64,000 nt of DNA. Origin: Spirodela intermedia (Eukaryota > Streptophyta > Magnoliopsida > Alismatales > Araceae). The notes under the pieces were generated by a model. It was given only the letters and a program-made list of their open reading frames with translations. It was not told the origin of the DNA and did no database searches. Location of the stretch: assembly GCA_902729315.2 (NCBI GenBank), contig LR746277.1, forward strand, positions 1,245,001-1,309,000. The letters are read 5' to 3'. Below, piece after piece: positions 1 to 12,000 of this stretch. Each line of letters begins with the position of its first letter. The first letter of the stretch is position 1. The position numbers and the translations under genes were made by a program.

Positions 1-2640
1 CCTATTTAAAGGATGAAACGCTGTAATTTAGGGAGGATCAATAATACATTTTTGTTCTCTTTGGGAGTTTCCTTTTGCTTTAGATTCATGGTGCATTTTT
101 TAATTCTTGTGGATTCAAGTACAGGGAAAATAAGTGCCTGTGGATTCAAGGTTTGAATTCTATTATTCACATTTCTGCTGCGTCAAGTATCATCAGAGCA
201 AGGTTTTGGGTCTCAAATTCATCCCTGTGAAGACGTCAAGTGGATGAGGAGCCAATACTACTGAGGAGCTAGTTCGAGAGCTAGGAGCCCTATCTAGGGC
301 AGACAGTTTTGATTCTGAAAAAAATATTGTTCAGAACTTTCAAGATATGCATGATGGGTTGAAACAAATTCTTTCTTTCAAAGTTTACCGCGCTAAAACA
401 TTTTTATTTCAGTATCAGTCGGAAAAATAGTGAGTTGAAACACCCTGCACATTGACAGACAACTTATGAAAATTTTATGGGCACATATATTCGTTCTTTA
501 TTTGGATCTAGTAATATGAGTAATAGGTTTGGAGAGGAATACATAGAAGAAGAAAGTATAGAACTACATTCTCATTTATTGGTCGTGAAGAGGCTCATGT
601 TCACAATGGAGGAAGAGGATCAGAGCCCCAACGTCACAATATTTTCAGAATTTGATGCATAGATAGTAAAAAAAGTATATGACGTTATTACTAATAGTAG
701 CAGTAGTAAAAATATTGTTTCTTCAACTATGGTTTGAAAGTTAGGGATAGAAACTAAAATGCACTCACATCCTTGTAAAATCAGGTTAATCAAAAAATGT
801 TTTAAGACAAAAATCATAAAAACTTGTTTGGCAAAAACAGTTCGGATCAAAAATCAGAAAAACCATCTGTAGGGAGAAAAGATGATGGCACCATACAGAC
901 TTCAGATGTCGCTGATCAAACTAGTACCAAATGCTTTGTCCGAGTCCAATATTGTTTTAAATTTGTATCACAGTCACTTTGACTATGATACAATCAATAT
1001 TGATTAGTATATTGAGCAGCATATTGACTTAATTTCCGAGATCAAAAGTATTTGATCTATGCAATTTGAACAAAAAATGCTAAAGAGAATATAAATTCGT
1101 ATGAACATGTAAAAAAGCTACTAACAAAAGGGTTGAATAGACAAGGTATGAATCCATATGCATTACATGTGCGAAAGAAAGAACATAGGTTTCACAATCC
1201 ACGACTGGATGGTATGTTTGACATAATCTACGGTTCTCAGGATTTCTCAAAAGTTGATTTAAGGTTATTCTGAAACCCAAATCTCTACACGTGAGGAATG
1301 AAAAACTTCTTATATGACAAGTGCAAGTTTTTATGAATCATTGGTGTCATTTCCTTTGTCTAATGGTTGTATATGAGGATGATGAACCAAGTACTGCAAC
1401 TTTATATCAGAAATTTTTTGTTCTCTTGTTTTGGTAGTACATTTCTTTGTAATGGTACAGAGGAACTTATCTTTCATTTGAAAGAAGTGCTGAGAGTTTT
1501 AGAATATAATCAGTTGTACATAAATTTTAAAAAATGTATCTTTGTGATTAGAAAGATGATTTTCTTTGAATTTGTGATCAATCCAGAGTCAACTTAGAAA
1601 AATTTGAAGGTGCCCAAGAATAGCCATATACCATATCTTCAATCAGGTGCATAGTTTTCATAGATTGACCTCTTTTTACCACAGAGTTCTTCAAGAGTTT
1701 TGTTCTACTATCACACCTATCACTGAATGTATGAAGAAGGGAAACTTCAGTTAGATAGAAGCAATAATGAGATTTGGTCTTTGCAAAAGTTTTGGTTCAT
1801 GTCACTCCCAAAGTGAGGTGGTAAATAAGACGCTCCACAATTTGATTCATTGCATTTCAGAGGATAAACTAGGGCAGTAGGACTTTGATATTATGTCACA
1901 TCATATCAATCGTGGAAGTGGTATTGTTCATTCAGTTACTTGAACTGTTCAGATACAGTTGATCCGAAATGATGAATAAATATTTTTTAGAACTGATGGT
2001 TTTATCATTCCACACTAGCAGAGATATAGATTTCCAGTGGGAAGCTATGGCAAGTTCAAGCCAAAGACTGTCAACATGGTCATATCTTTGAATCTTAACG
2101 TTGTGCATCTTAACAATTATTATACAGAGACTGATGAAGATTCGAGGGCAATCTTTTTTCAAGTAGGGGAGACTGCCGTAGGACATCACTTCAAAAACTG
2201 AGAAAGGCGAATTTTTTTTGGCTGACGTGGCCTTCAAACATAAAATCATGGACTACAAACGTTTGAAGGCCCAAAGTGTATTTTGGGCGCTAGATTGAAA
2301 CAATCAGACCCAAAAAAAAGTGAAAAACGTGGTATATTTGTAGGATTTGAACTTTTCTGCTTTTTACTCGCTTCAATCATTTTTCTGTTAAATCTGAAAT
2401 TTAAGGACAGTTGAACAGATTTTCGCCTATTTAAAAGTTGGAACTCTGCAATTTCTGGGAGAATCATGTATACGATTTTTTATTCTCTATGTAGGATTTC
2501 AATTTTCATTGTTTATTCAAGAAACTCTCTTGGATTCAAGAGACATTATTTTTTATCCCTTTAGATTCGAGGATTCTTCCTTCATAATCGATCATGGTAG
2601 ACTCAAGACTAGAAGATGTCATGCCATGTGGAGGGCCTGA
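1..2640 (+). mobile_element. Decayed Ty3/gypsy LTR retrotransposon, 5' LTR cut by the window edge
   Basis: The opening bases (CCTATTTAAA..., 1 to about 185) recur in diverged form from 2426 to about 2615, as expected of an LTR pair. A degraded Met-tRNA primer-binding site (like TGGTATCAGAGC) lies at about 187-204. Between them, in broken frames, are recognisable pol pieces in the right order: an aspartic-protease region (about 640-800), reverse transcriptase (RFHNPRLDGMF at about 1185, FSKVDLR at about 1247, MMNQVL at about 1380, NQLYINFKKC at about 1510), the RT/RNase H junction (STITPITECMKKG at about 1705) and integrase (SEVVNKTLHNLIHCIS at about 1810). Many stops and frameshifts and a length of about 2.4 kb, against the 5 kb or more of intact elements, show it is internally deleted and dead. 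Confidence 0.8.
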
Positions 2641-4599
2641 TTTCTGTCCTTTTGCAACTTACACTGCGTCAGTTGCAGTGAAGATATGTTTATCATTGTA
2701 ATGATATGAGCTAAAGTCTAAAGTTTGTCATAAAAACGATTGCATAGTAAATTGTCATAATACTTATCATGTCCTTTCCACTCTATGACAAGAATACATA
2801 CTACATCTCACGTGCATCTCACTTTTCCATAGTTCAAAGATTACATGGTCCTACCAGTTTTTTCAAAGGAAAATGATCTGACAACATGCTGACACTGAAG
2901 AATGGTAGGAGTTGTTGGGACTTGATATGTGCAGATTGCATGTACCTCAATCATAGTTGCGTTTAATTATCAATCAGCCCATTCTTCATCACTTTGTGTG
3001 TTGACAAGATGAATCAATCGTTTCCTAAAGCAGTCTGTACATATTACAGGCCATTTCGGAATCTAATCGAAATTGAAATAGGTGAGGTGGATAATCCAAA
3101 ACCATGCTGTAACGTAAGCACATTTAAATGATTATTGTAAAATTATGTTGACTGACAGCTTGTACGTTGATCATTGGTGACGCACAAATATCATGTAAGC
3201 TTCGGATTGTCAATGTCAGCCAAACTTAGGCTTGTGCTTTGATTTTTATTTTATTTTTTTCCCCAAAAGGTTCAGCCATTGAATGTGTGTTGCGTGGCTT
3301 ATAGACCCACGTCTAACTTGTTATACCCTGTCAATTATTGAATCGTATGATCAGATATGCACATGAAAAAAATGCACCATTTTGAGATTTTCATACATCT
3401 GCCAAATACATACCCAGGAAAGTAGGAGTGATAGATAATGTTTTAGAGTCTTCTCTACTTAGTTGAACTTAAGTCATCCTACACTTCGGATTTGTGTTCT
3501 TGCTTTTCATTACATAATGATGTCGTGCATAATCTCATATTTCTTGCAGCCTCTAGAACCCTTTGGTATTTTCATTAATAAACTTAAGTTTTCTTAAAGT
3601 TATGTTCAAGCATGATATTAATAACACAATTATGTTTTTAACAGGGAGTTAACATATCCATGTCCTTAGTTCTCTCTTCTGTTTTTTCTAATTTTCTTCT
3701 CATCTCCTCTCTTCTCGCAAACTCCCTCTCTTCCTGCTCAGTCTCTCTTTTCCTCTCTCAGATAGATGCCCAGGTAAATTTTTAGATCAAGATGAATCAT
3801 TAAGTCAAGGTGAATCCCTGGTGCAGCTGAGGCACATGGGGTTCTAGATCCTGAGATGGGTCTAGGTGGAGGGAGGAAGAGAATACAATGACGGTCTAGA
3901 GAGAGAGAGAGATTGGCGGAGAAAGTAGGATGAGGAGTAAGGGACAGGAAGAGAGGAAGAAAATATTATCTAGCGGGCAAGCAGCAGCCTCTGAACGGAA
4001 ACACGATTTCCGAGATATTTTAGGCAGTGGTCAAGGAGAGGGTAGCAACTGGTTAGGTCATCCATAAGCGGTAACCACTTGTTGGGCGGATGGAAGAGAC
4101 TAGGGGAATATCCATGAGCTGCTAATTGAGAACCAGGTAGGTAAGCAGTGCCCGGATGAGGAAGAGTAGAGAGTCGATACTTGTAGCTGAGGGGAGTTCG
4201 CCACCTTGAACTGGATGTCATGTATGTGAATAGTGCTGGGCAATCCCTCAACCAGGTTGCTTGAAAAGAGCCATCCAATGGCTTGTACCTTAAGGAACGG
4301 TATCATGGGCTTTAAATTTTGTTGCCATTTTATTTATAATGATATTAACCATCAGATGGTGTGGGCCAAAAGACATCTCTGAAGATTCAATTTGAGCAAT
4401 GAGCTTTGATTTTCCATGGACAGCTCCACGCCCACCATTCTCTTTTAGTGGTAGTTTCCTATGTTGCGTATGTCCAGAATCATTGAGAAATAGTATTGCA
4501 CCATTCTCTTAAACAGCATCTTGAACTCAAGATAACTACCCTTCAGTGGCATCGCCACTTCAATCAAGATAACTACCCTTCCCATTGTTGTTTTTAAAG
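2641..4599. other. AT-rich intergenic DNA, no gene seen
   Basis: No frame shows a recognisable domain; the longer open frames (for example minus 3970-4278) begin at TTG and resemble nothing I know. A short (GA)n run lies near 3898-3912. A 17-bp direct repeat (TCAAGATAACTACCCTT) occurs at about 4527 and 4564. The 3' LTR of the next element may extend into the end of this stretch. Confidence 0.5.
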
Positions 4600-6185
4600 G
4601 GCCTCAAAAGAGGAAAGGATGATAGTTGGGAATTATTTATTTTTGGTCTTCAGACCTTTAAATCATATCCTTCAATCTTCAGAGCTTCCGGCCAACGAAT
4701 TTTGGGCCACCTAGGTCAAAAACTTTTCACCCTTCCTTTTTAAGAACCAATATCCTGCATCACACATTGCTGATTGATATCCCTAGGTATGGGGAGCTTT
4801 TGAAATTTTCTTTAGTAGGTGTTTTTGGGCTGCTTGCAAATTCAAAGAAAATAATTCCTCTAAATAGACATACGTTCTTCTATACCATTGTATTCAAATG
4901 TGACAACAAAATTTTGAATATTGGGTTCAAGTACTTGGTTCCATATCCTAAGAGATTTAAAATGCACCAACAGTTCATCAAGTCTCATCTTTCTCGTATA
5001 CAGTTTTCCATTCCCCTCAATTTGGACTTTGAAATATTTGGAATTTGAGCCCATGTGAAAAAGATATCATCATGATGTTGTGGATTGTAGAAACTATATT
5101 CTTTCTTTTTTGCATGTAACCCACATGGATCAATAATTCTTATTTTCAGCACTTTCCTTAACATTTCTTCTTCGTCCTCTGTGTGAATTTATATTCTTTT
5201 CAAGATTCATCTTCCGTTCTGAAAATTAGAATTTAATTCTTTGCTATGACCTTTCATAAACTTCTTTTCAAACCTATTACTCATATTACCATATCCAATA
5301 AAAAAAATTCTAAAATGGAATTTTCATTCGTTTGGGTGTCTGTAAATGGAACCCTTCAATTCTTTATCATTTTGGATTATAACTCACATTATATTGGTCT
5401 AATGAGACGTGTATCATGTATATCTAGAAAGTTTGGAGTAATATCTTTGATAAACTTTGTATCATCTATACCTCAAAAAGGATGTTTCAGAAGGGTTGAA
5501 TCCTTTTTGTTGAGATGCTCCTTGAGGAGAATAAATCTCAAAATTTCTGTTCTTGATGAATTACCAGACAATTGAATCCTTGAAATATCAAAATAAGTGG
5601 AATTATAGAGTGCAGAAATTTCCCTCAATCTCAGAATCCACAAGGACCATAAAGATCATTGTTATTAAAAAGGCTTTTTAATCTTGTTCTGATATACTTG
5701 ATGTAACAAAGTGTGACAAATACAACAAAATCTAGCCTTAAATCCACAAGGCACAAATTTTGAATAAAGAAAGTAGATTATGAATTCACACAATTTAGAA
5801 ACTTAAATCCTTAGCAACCATTCTGAGGAGGTGCTTAAATCCAGAAGCAGGTAGATGGTAGTAACCTTGAAGAGAGTAGACTCATAATAACCCAAAATAA
5901 GGTGAGGGTCTCTAAATAGGCTCAAATCAATGGTAACTCTCCTAGAAAATAAGGTCCGTTATATATGAAAATAATAATAATTAAAACAACCAAATAGTAA
6001 GATCGTTATGAAATAAACAAATCTGACAGATTAAATTTTATTTGGACCAAATTTTATTTTGGGCCTTTTCCATCTTTGTAGCCCATCATCTGTCAAACTT
6101 TCAAACTGCTCTTGCCCACCAATTTTCGGCCAGATGTCAAAAGAAATTCGTCCCTCTTTTTAAACAAGTGACGCTCTACATCACA
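4600..6185 (-). mobile_element. Second gypsy-type remnant, minus strand, LTR pair with primer-binding site
   Basis: On the minus strand, TGTGATG(T/C)AG followed by about 120 bases of alignable sequence starts at 6185 and again at about 4764, giving two LTR starts. The first LTR would run 6185 to about 5707. It is followed at about 5706-5693 by a degraded primer-binding site (TATATCAGAACAAG, like TATCAGAGCAAG of the first element), and LTR end plus site match those of the element at 1-2640. The internal part (about 4765-5692) is only 0.9 kb and I could not identify pol domains in it. Probably a related, heavily deleted copy. The far end of the 3' LTR is not defined. Confidence 0.45.
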
Positions 6186-9058
6186 CTTCCATGAATCTGA
6201 TCATCGCCACTAGTTAGCAAGAGACCAGCAGTTGGGCCTTGAAATCATCTGTGGAGCCTCAGACTTGTTCAATGCTTAAACACATGGAGCTATAAAAGCA
6301 GCACAGCTGACAAAAATCACAGCAGCTATCACCTGGGTCGACCCTTCTATTCAAGGAACAACACAAGAGAGATGACCCTCGAGTGGAGAGTAACTCCTCC
6401 CCTTAATTAGGAGAGAATCTGCCTTAAAATGGTCCGGTGATAAAACCTCTTAGAACCCTAAGAATTAACATCGGGGAGTCATGAAGACTAGGAGAAGATT
6501 GGGCCTTTTCCATTCATTTTCCCAACCTTTTATGTACCTGTTCTCCAGCTCTCTTCTGATTACCGGCCCTTTGGGACTGCTCTGAGGCAAAGCCCTGCAG
6601 ATTTCAGCATTCAGACCAACGTTGCAGCTCTTTGGCAACGAAAGGGAGATTGGGTGGTGTTGTAAGCATCGGATTGGGCATGCCCACGCTTGAAAAGGAC
6701 CACCTGTGCGGATCAAACTCTTGCAGAAAATAAGAAGCCATAGAGGGATGTGAAGTACCTGAGGGAAAGGGCTCAGATACAAAGGGCGCCCACATCGGGC
6801 AGACCCACGGACTCCTGTGCAGGCCTCCTGCCTTCCCCCTTCTTGCTGTACCTCCTCTCCTTCTTGCTCCTACTCACGCTCGAGATGTTACTCCTGCATG
6901 TGTTTTCAAGAGTCAATTCTTCACGCCTCGGCACAAACTATGCGGCGAGAAGAAAAACTGATGGTTTGAAGATCAGATGCCATCAATCGTGAGGTACACC
7001 AAAAAGGCCCTTAAAGCAGCATCTTCAGAACAAGATGAACGTGAACAACGGGATTGGCCGGGAAGTTTGTGGGATGAAACCAAAAATCTTCTCGAGGCAG
7101 AAAATCTTTCAAGCCAAGAAAAAGCAAAGACAAAATCAATGCCAAATCAGCAATTAAGATTGGAGCCATTATAATAGGAGCTGCAGAATCAGATGGGGGG
7201 ATGAGTCGTTCGACTTCCATGATGAATCAAGAAAAGGCAAGAAGCGATCACATGTTATTGAAGAGGTTTCTATGTAGTCTTTTAGTCAACCCCAAACCTA
7301 GACCTGACCACTACTGGAGCAACCGTGAGAACTTTTACAAGTTAAGTTGTTTGGTCTGTGATTGTCAATACTTTGGTTGACAATTTCACCAAGGTGGACA
7401 CTAATTCAAGACTATATTCAAAGTAGAATATTGGATAATTCTTCAAAACATGCTCCATAACTTTCAGATATCAAGCTTTGAGCTTGTTGCACCTCTAAAG
7501 CCTGTACTTAATTGGTCGCAAACTCGCGCACAAAATCAACCTAATATAAAATTCATGACTTTGTATCACAATAAAAAATATAAATGCACATCATTATGAG
7601 GAGAGATAACAAGATGATTAAATGATCAAGAAGGAGAAAAGCATCCTACTTGACAGATCTTGTCGCAGGTCTTGTTGGGCATTTCCTTTCGGAAGCACGA
7701 GATGCATTTCCTCTCTCATTTCTTGATTCAGAAAGGGAAATCCTATCTTTCGGAATTACCTGTCATAGGAGAGGAAAGACTGATGTTGTTCATCAAATCT
7801 CCCTATCGTGAAAATTAAACAACTTCCATCAAGACAAAACCTTATCATCATGCTGAGTCCTGGCATCGTGAACCGATTCAATGTCAGTGGTGGATATCTT
7901 GTCTCCATGTTTCATGTCTTGAGAGCACTCTGAACTTCCATCATTACCTCCTATCCAAGATTACGGGATGTATTATGAAAAGCACTTTTGGAAAGTCGGG
8001 AAGAAAGAGTTCATCGTTTCAATGGTTATGATAAAAAAAAAATAGTAAAGTTTTCAGGGCTCGAAATGCTAACAAGGCATCCAATCAAGAATTCGAAATA
8101 CACAATCGTATGAAAAATAATGATCGCCAATATGAGATCAGAAATCCAACAGAATACTACAACCTTTAAATTTGGGATCCATTCCAATCTTTACTCTTTT
8201 TCAATGTATGTTCTTTTATCCAATGTCTCTCATTGGTAGTATCCACTCAACTATGGTTGGTTCCTTCCCATTGTCAATAAGCTTTCAAAAAGGTAACAAA
8301 TATATTTCCAGGTAAGAAGAGCACATGTTGGATAGAGTATTCTGGCAACCATTGAAAGGCAAAGAGTTTGATAGTTCTGAGATAAAGATTCATCTGTTTC
8401 TTGCTGTAAACTATCTGTGAATGTTATTAAATGAAACAAGATGAGCTAAATTTGGCAATAATGAGGTAGGGTAGTGTAGGTCATAATTTTCATTAGAAAT
8501 TGAATTAAGTTTTAGGTATACAGTAGCAGTACCCATGTTAGATGATGAGTTCTAAGATAGGATCAACATTGGATGAGAAATGTGGTTCAGAGTGTCTCGT
8601 GAATTATTTTGCATGCAATCTAAAGGATTTTACAGCCAGAGAGGAGCAGGCGCATCCTCTGAAGGGAGGGTCTTGCAACTTGGTATGAAAGAATGGGTGA
8701 GATTTCTACGCATTGTGGAAGGGGATGACTATTGTTTTGGGGACTTTAGGGATAAAGTCTTGTCTACACGATATTGGTGAGGGACAAACTTCAGGATTTC
8801 GTCTTTCCTTTTTTTTCCTTTTGTGGTGGCGGGGAGGGCGTTGGGGGGTGGTGAGAGCTTTCATAAAAGTTTTATTTCAAGATTTCGAATTACTGCTGAC
8901 TTTTAAAAATCTCCTAATTAATATTTTACATTTACTGGTAGATATGTGCTCACTGATAACGCAAGGCAAATCAAAGCAGGTTTATCCAGAAAATAAAAAA
9001 CTGCATAGTAAATAATTTTTCATTAAAAACATTTTAATTTTTTTTTATAGCTTCGTCT
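6186..9058. other. Intergenic, no gene recognised
   Basis: A less AT-rich patch at about 6460-7230 has short open frames on both strands, but none gives a known domain, and a spliced model was not convincing. The C-terminal SEC-C exon expected for an OTU7-type gene was searched for by eye on the minus strand and not found. The rest is AT-rich without evident structure. Confidence 0.4.
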
Positions 9059-12000
9059 TTAAGATTGCCTTTCTGAGATGAAATGACTCATACTAATTGA
9101 TCAAAAGAGCACAAATAAATAAAAGCATTCATCTAGTATGCTAAAACTACCTTCCGTATACTTATCAACAATACATTTTTACCCAGTATATTTTCTTCAC
9201 CAACGTACAAATAATCTGTCAAAACAGTAAATAAAACCTTACCAACAGCATCATTCTCCTTCACAGAAGAAAGTTGATCATCAATATGAACATTTTCAAT
9301 CATTTCTTTTTCTGCTATCAAATACTCAATAGCTGCATCAACATCACCATCTACATCCTGTAAAACCTGATTACAAAGCCAGAAAACAGAATTGATCATA
9401 CTTATCATTAACATAAGAATGCTATAGCCACCGTGTCCTTGTCCCACGAAGTTAATGATCTCAGGTCGAACTGATAAATTTTAGTGAACGAAAAAGGAAT
9501 ACACCCAGAAATCTTTAACTGAATATCTACCTGTTCAACTTTACTAAGCTCGCTGCATCCTGACCCAATCATAACCAATTTAATTGAATTCATGTTAGTG
9601 GTATTTTCACGAGAGAGCCCTCTGGATTTGTTAGTCGTACTTTTTTCTTGATGGGATGTCAATGAAACATCTGCATCGACCTGTCAGATCAATGATCACG
9701 AGGTCATATAATCTTCATCTAAGTCCCGGGAGCAAAGTAAAACTGTATGGGGTAAAAATATTAAACGATTCAAATGACTGAGAAGAGCACCAACATGTAC
9801 CTTAAGAGTAACAGGATTAGCAGGTCCAGTGCAAGGATCATCCTTCAGTCGAACGCTGTTATAGTGTTCACCATCATGATACGATCTGGAACAGCAACTT
9901 TTATCAGAAAAGAAAAGAGACAGTATTTGAACTAAAAATGACAATGACTACTACTACTATATTAGTCCTAACAGAGGATAAGACAAGATGCTGGATCATA
10001 AGCAGAAAAATACAGGAACAAACCCACCATGAAATCATCTAGATGATTGTCTTAAGGCCTCTAAACGTTCAACTAAAACCTCTCTCAAAAGCCATATGAT
10101 TGTCTCACAAATAAGGTGAAAAATAGAAACAAAAAATAGAGCGTTAACCGTAATCAAAATCATCATAGGGTTCAAAATGACACCCCTTTATGATAAAAAA
10201 AACTCTTTAATATTTTGCTAATAAAAGCAATCTAGTATAAGAGGCACTTAAATTTTTGACGCATGCATGCTTTTAAAATTTACCGTGATGAATAAAACCA
10301 CGAAGAGAAATATACAGAAAATCAAGCTGACTCACATGTGAACCATTCTTGAGCCCTGAGCATGGAAATTTCTTACATACCAACGTGGCGACATACTCTG
10401 CATCACAAAAAGAAATGATTGTAGCTTCCACATTATGAGAATGATCAGTTAGCATACTTTTTCAGTAATTGAATGTTCATCAGCCAGAAGTAAGTAAGCT
10501 GTTGGTCCCGAGATGCGTGTCATCAGTTTCCAGACCGAGATTCTATGCACTACAGGCAGGAAATCAATACAATTCCGATGGTTACTGCTCAAACAATATA
10601 TTTTCCCTTTAGCTTCCTGGATCGCACCAGGGCAAAGTTTTTTAGTTCAAAACTAATTTCCTTGAATACACGATATTAAACAATAAGAATAGGTGACCGA
10701 CAGTATGTCAACAAAGGTTTTGATAATTATATCACCTCCAGTTTGTTTTTAAATAAAGAAAGACCCCAAGCATTACTTTAGTTGTCAAATAAGTGCGTGA
10801 TTTTTTATGTCAAATACGTTTCTCAGGCATGTAAAAGAAAGTGATTCCCTGAACGGATACGCAGCAGAGTGAAAGAGGTTCCTAAGCAAGTAAAAAAAGT
10901 AACTGTCCATTTTCTAGAGTGTAGCGAACCAAAGTTTTCTCCGTTAGAAAAAATGTTCATAATGGTTTTCCCTGAACGGATGCATTAGACCGTATCTCAA
11001 GAATAATAAGACAGAACTGCCTTCCAGTTCAAATGGTCGATGATAACGTCACAGCAAGTTCGTTTGTGGAATTCAGAAAACCTGCTGCATGCTCTCTGAA
11101 CTCAGAAAGAGATACTTTTTATGATCATCACCCCAATTTTACAGAATTTTGTTTCCAAATATAAGATGATTGAGGTCAATCATTACATCGAAAGGATCCC
11201 AGCTGTCAAACATGCATATTTTAATCAGTTGATCAAGCTAACATCAATATCAGGACATTTGATTCTTGAAACAAACTTTGTTGAGAAAGGGCATTATTAC
11301 CACTAGGCCACTAACGATGCTCTGACTTACCATGAAATTTCATTGGTAATTTCCGACTTAACCACGAGCTTACGTGAATCCTGCAATTTCTACCTCTGAA
11401 ATTAACCTAACCTTTAATGAGATGCCGAAGGTTCCTAGGTTAGACCCTAAATTGATTCTTTAGGTCAACTGGCTTATCATAGTAGATAGCTGCCAGATCT
11501 AATCCTTTTTTTCCGAAAATGGGTAGTACGACAGGATCAAGTTAAAAAAAAGAAAGAATGCATGTGCATGAACCGGAACTCTCCCATGCTGTGAAGAAAA
11601 CACATAAAACTACAACTGTCATACTCTAAGGTGAAGTTGGCCTCGTTAGAAACTCGAAGTCTCCAAATAGTGCTGTCAGCCCTAATTAGAAAAGAGTTTC
11701 ACCCACACTTTGACTCCATGTCAAGGCCAACAAAAAGGTCTAACATCACGAAAATGCTTTATATTAGGAATACACACTGTTTTTTATCCCCATGTAGACA
11801 GATTGGATTTCAAGCTCTCATTTCCGACAAATCAGACCATTATCTCGACATTCTTAGAGAACCAAGTCTTAAGCCATGTATCAAGTCTTCAGCTCATCAT
11901 AGCCAGTAATTGAGGTCTTTTAGATTGTTCTGTGATAGAGCGTCTAACAGGGGGGAAATACCAGAGGACCCATAGTAAATTTCCTCTAGAATTCCAATTC

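Noticed and set aside
3970..4278. Minus-strand 102-codon frame
   Set aside because: Begins with TTG rather than ATG, has no recognisable domain, and lies next to retroelement sequence.
6604..7220. Possible spliced coding exons on the minus strand (for example FDPHRWSFSSVGMPNP)
   Set aside because: Tried as the C-terminal part of the OTU gene and as an independent gene; no SEC-C or other motif and no consistent splice model.
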